Source of the DNA: Thermoplasmatota archaeon
Lineage (GTDB): Archaea; Thermoplasmatota; E2; DHVEG-1
Assembly (NCBI GenBank): GCA_018334795.1
Contig: JAGXLH010000086.1
Location: 1-6,698 of the forward strand
Direction: 5' to 3'
Length of the DNA: 6,698 nt
Shown here: positions 5,370-6,698 of the stretch, piece by piece
Layout of the letters: each line of letters begins with the position of its first letter
How positions within the stretch are numbered: position 1 is the stretch's first letter
The notes under the pieces: model-generated
The model's input: only the letters and a program-made list of their open reading frames with translations
Database searches by the model: none
Told to the model about the DNA's origin: nothing
Position numbers and translations under genes: made by a program

Positions 5370-6636
5370 ATTTTTCTCTTAATATTATTGCAATTGCATT
5401 TAATCCTAACACTATTGAAAGGAGTAAAAATGCTGTTGCCCACGCGTTTTGTTCAACTTCATATGCCCCAATGTAATAAATTAATTGAAGTAAATGATAC
5501 GGCAATGCTTGAAATGGTGCAAATAAATCAGGGATTGCTGGTGCTCCAATAAATACAGCACCAAGAAATAGGATTGGAGCTGTTTCTCCTGCAGCTCTAC
5601 CTAGACCAAGAACACCACCAGTGATAATCCCGGGTAATGCTGGAGGGAGTACTATTCTTTTAATCGTCTGCCATTTTGATGCGCCAAGTGCATAACTTCC
5701 TTCTCGTATGCTTTTAGGAACTGAAAGAATGGCTTCTTCTGAAGTTCGTATAATAATTGGTAATGTCAAAAAGGTCAATACCAGTATTCCATTTAATAAA
5801 CAAAAACCAAATATGGATACTAGTAATGCATAAGCAAATAATCCAAAGACAATAGATGGGATTCCTTGCAATATATCAACTGTTATTCGAATGATTCTTA
5901 CAATTATTCCACCTTTAGCATACTCGGTTAAATATACCGCCGCACCTATTCCAAGTGGTAAGGCACATACACCAACTCCGAGGATCAGACTTATCGTACC
6001 TATAATATTTTTAACTATACCTCCTTCGGCACCATGCCGGCTAACATCTTCGGTAAGAAATTCCCAGGTAATGCCTGTTGCACCATTAACTAAGATCGTA
6101 CTAACGATGATAAAAAGAGGGTATAACACAAGTATTACTGATAAAATGAGGATGAAATATGCAGAGTATTGTTTTGATTTTCTTCCAAAATCATAGAGGA
6201 ATTTAAAACTATAATTAACACTAAGGATTCCAATAACCATTAAAAAAATTGATACGATTAAAAATTTTAGAAATGCTGCACTGATATCATAGGAGCGAAG
6301 ATCATAGGATGGTGGAAGAGCCGGTAAATAATAGGTGGAAAGAATTAAGATTATTGAAAAAAGAATCATTGATAGTAATTTTAGACGAACATTTGATTTT
6401 ATAAATGCATATATACTTTGAATGAGTATTAATGAGGTAATGAGGAGAAGAAAGATTTGTAGTAATCCATCGCCAATATAAACATTAAGGACGGTTGAAA
6501 TGAATCCAATTAAAATCAAAAATAATGAATAAATAATGGTTATTGAAGCTAAAACATTTTTAGGTGTAAACTTTTCTTTATCCGTTATTGTTTCTACAAA
6601 GCAAACAAGTTGATTTTTTATAGTAGACCATTCCAT
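5353..6636 (-). CDS. pstA: Phosphate ABC transporter permease PstA with N-terminal membrane extension
   Basis: This 427-residue membrane protein forms the phosphate channel with PstC. The canonical PstA part begins near residue 157. It has a membrane helix at about 158-183, the WEFLTEDVSRHGAEGGI segment (191-207), further helices, DILQGIPSIVFGLFAY (254-269) and the EAA coupling loop EGSYALGASKWQTIKRIVLPPA (312-333), which contacts PstB. AAGETAPILF follows. PstA proteins are usually 280-300 residues. Here about 150 extra residues hold four predicted membrane helices (about 28-50, 57-79, 85-105 and 120-145). There is no frameshift and the codon style is the same throughout, so this looks like a genuine extension. 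I chose the ATG at 6636, 11 nt after GGGAGG, rather than the TTG at 6669, which has no site and would overlap the preceding gene. Confidence 0.93.
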   Translation of the reverse strand: MEWSTIKNQLVCFVETITDKEKFTPKNVLASITIIYSLFLILIGFISTVLNVYIGDGLLQIFLLLITSLILIQSIYAFIKSNVRLKLLSMILFSIILILSTYYLPALPPSYDLRSYDISAAFLKFLIVSIFLMVIGILSVNYSFKFLYDFGRKSKQYSAYFILILSVILVLYPLFIIVSTILVNGATGITWEFLTEDVSRHGAEGGIVKNIIGTISLILGVGVCALPLGIGAAVYLTEYAKGGIIVRIIRITVDILQGIPSIVFGLFAYALLVSIFGFCLLNGILVLTFLTLPIIIRTSEEAILSVPKSIREGSYALGASKWQTIKRIVLPPALPGIITGGVLGLGRAAGETAPILFLGAVFIGAPAIPDLFAPFQALPYHLLQLIYYIGAYEVEQNAWATAFLLLSIVLGLNAIAIILREKFRIEF

Positions 6637-6643
6637 CTGATAT

Positions 6644-6698
6644 TTAGCCTCCCTTATATTTTTTCTCAACTCGTTCTTTTAAGAGATTTGAGGTAACA
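6644..6698 (-). CDS. 3' end of an upstream gene, probably pstC (partial)
   Basis: Reading in from the right edge on the minus strand, one frame gives 17 residues ending LKERVEKKYKGG before the TAA at 6646-6644, 7 nt before the pstA start. Its last codons contain the GGGAGG that serves pstA, the same arrangement as at the fetA/fetB junction. A basic C-terminal tail after the last helix is usual for PstC, and pstC normally precedes pstA. The identification rests on position and composition only. Another frame ends at a TGA at 6668-6666. Confidence 0.5.
   Translation of the reverse strand, partial: VTSNLLKERVEKKYKGG

Noticed and set aside
5891..6196. 101-codon plus-strand open frame opposite pstA
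   Set aside because: It is antisense to conserved PstA sequence, and its apparent hydrophobic content mirrors the membrane helices on the other strand.
6637..6669. Longer PstA from the TTG at 6669
   Set aside because: It has no ribosome binding site, would overlap the upstream gene by 26 nt, and a good GGGAGG precedes the ATG at 6636.

Overview
The window reads as a piece of an AT-rich archaeal chromosome, probably euryarchaeal (Thermoplasmatota-like or methanogen-like; lineage is not provable from this sequence). The reasons are: a TATA-type promoter (a 12-bp AT palindrome) placed about 26 bp before a nearly leaderless gene; Shine-Dalgarno sites of the GGAGG/GGTGAT type; oligo-T runs instead of bacterial hairpin terminators; a DUF89 protein of the archaeal AF1104/PH1575 type; and a short PadR regulator of a kind common in archaea.

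Layout, left to right. (1) At 1-19 there may be the first codons of a minus-strand gene. (2) 147-467 (minus) encodes a small charged protein that I do not recognise, followed by T-runs that could end its transcript. (3) 468-613 is a divergent intergenic region. (4) 614-1492 (plus) encodes a DUF89 metal-dependent phosphatase. (5) Convergent to it is a compact minus-strand operon, padR-fetA-fetB (3280 down to 1505): a PadR repressor, then the ATPase and permease of a FetAB (UPF0014) exporter, iron-linked in E. coli. fetA seems to start at a near-cognate codon (ATT or ACG) inside the 3' end of padR, so a scan for ordinary starts loses its Walker A domain. (6) 3281-3422 carries the padR promoter with two tandem 13-bp repeats and a dyad just inside a strong TATA box, plus a second repeat cluster further upstream. 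(7) 3423-6698 (minus) is the distal part of a phosphate uptake operon: the last codons of an upstream gene (probably pstC), then pstA, pstB, phoU and a thioredoxin-type arsenate reductase (arsC). PstA has about 150 extra N-terminal residues with four predicted membrane helices.

How the genes work together. PstA and PstB are the second permease and the ATPase of the high-affinity phosphate importer, and PhoU modulates it. Arsenate enters through phosphate transporters, so a cotranscribed ArsC would reduce arsenate that slips in. The FetAB cassette is a separate unit with its own regulator, probably for export of iron or another metal. No RNA gene, mobile element or CRISPR array was seen. Every gap between supported genes is shorter than 300 bases. 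The strongest points for follow-up are the fetA non-AUG start, the padR operator architecture and the extended PstA.
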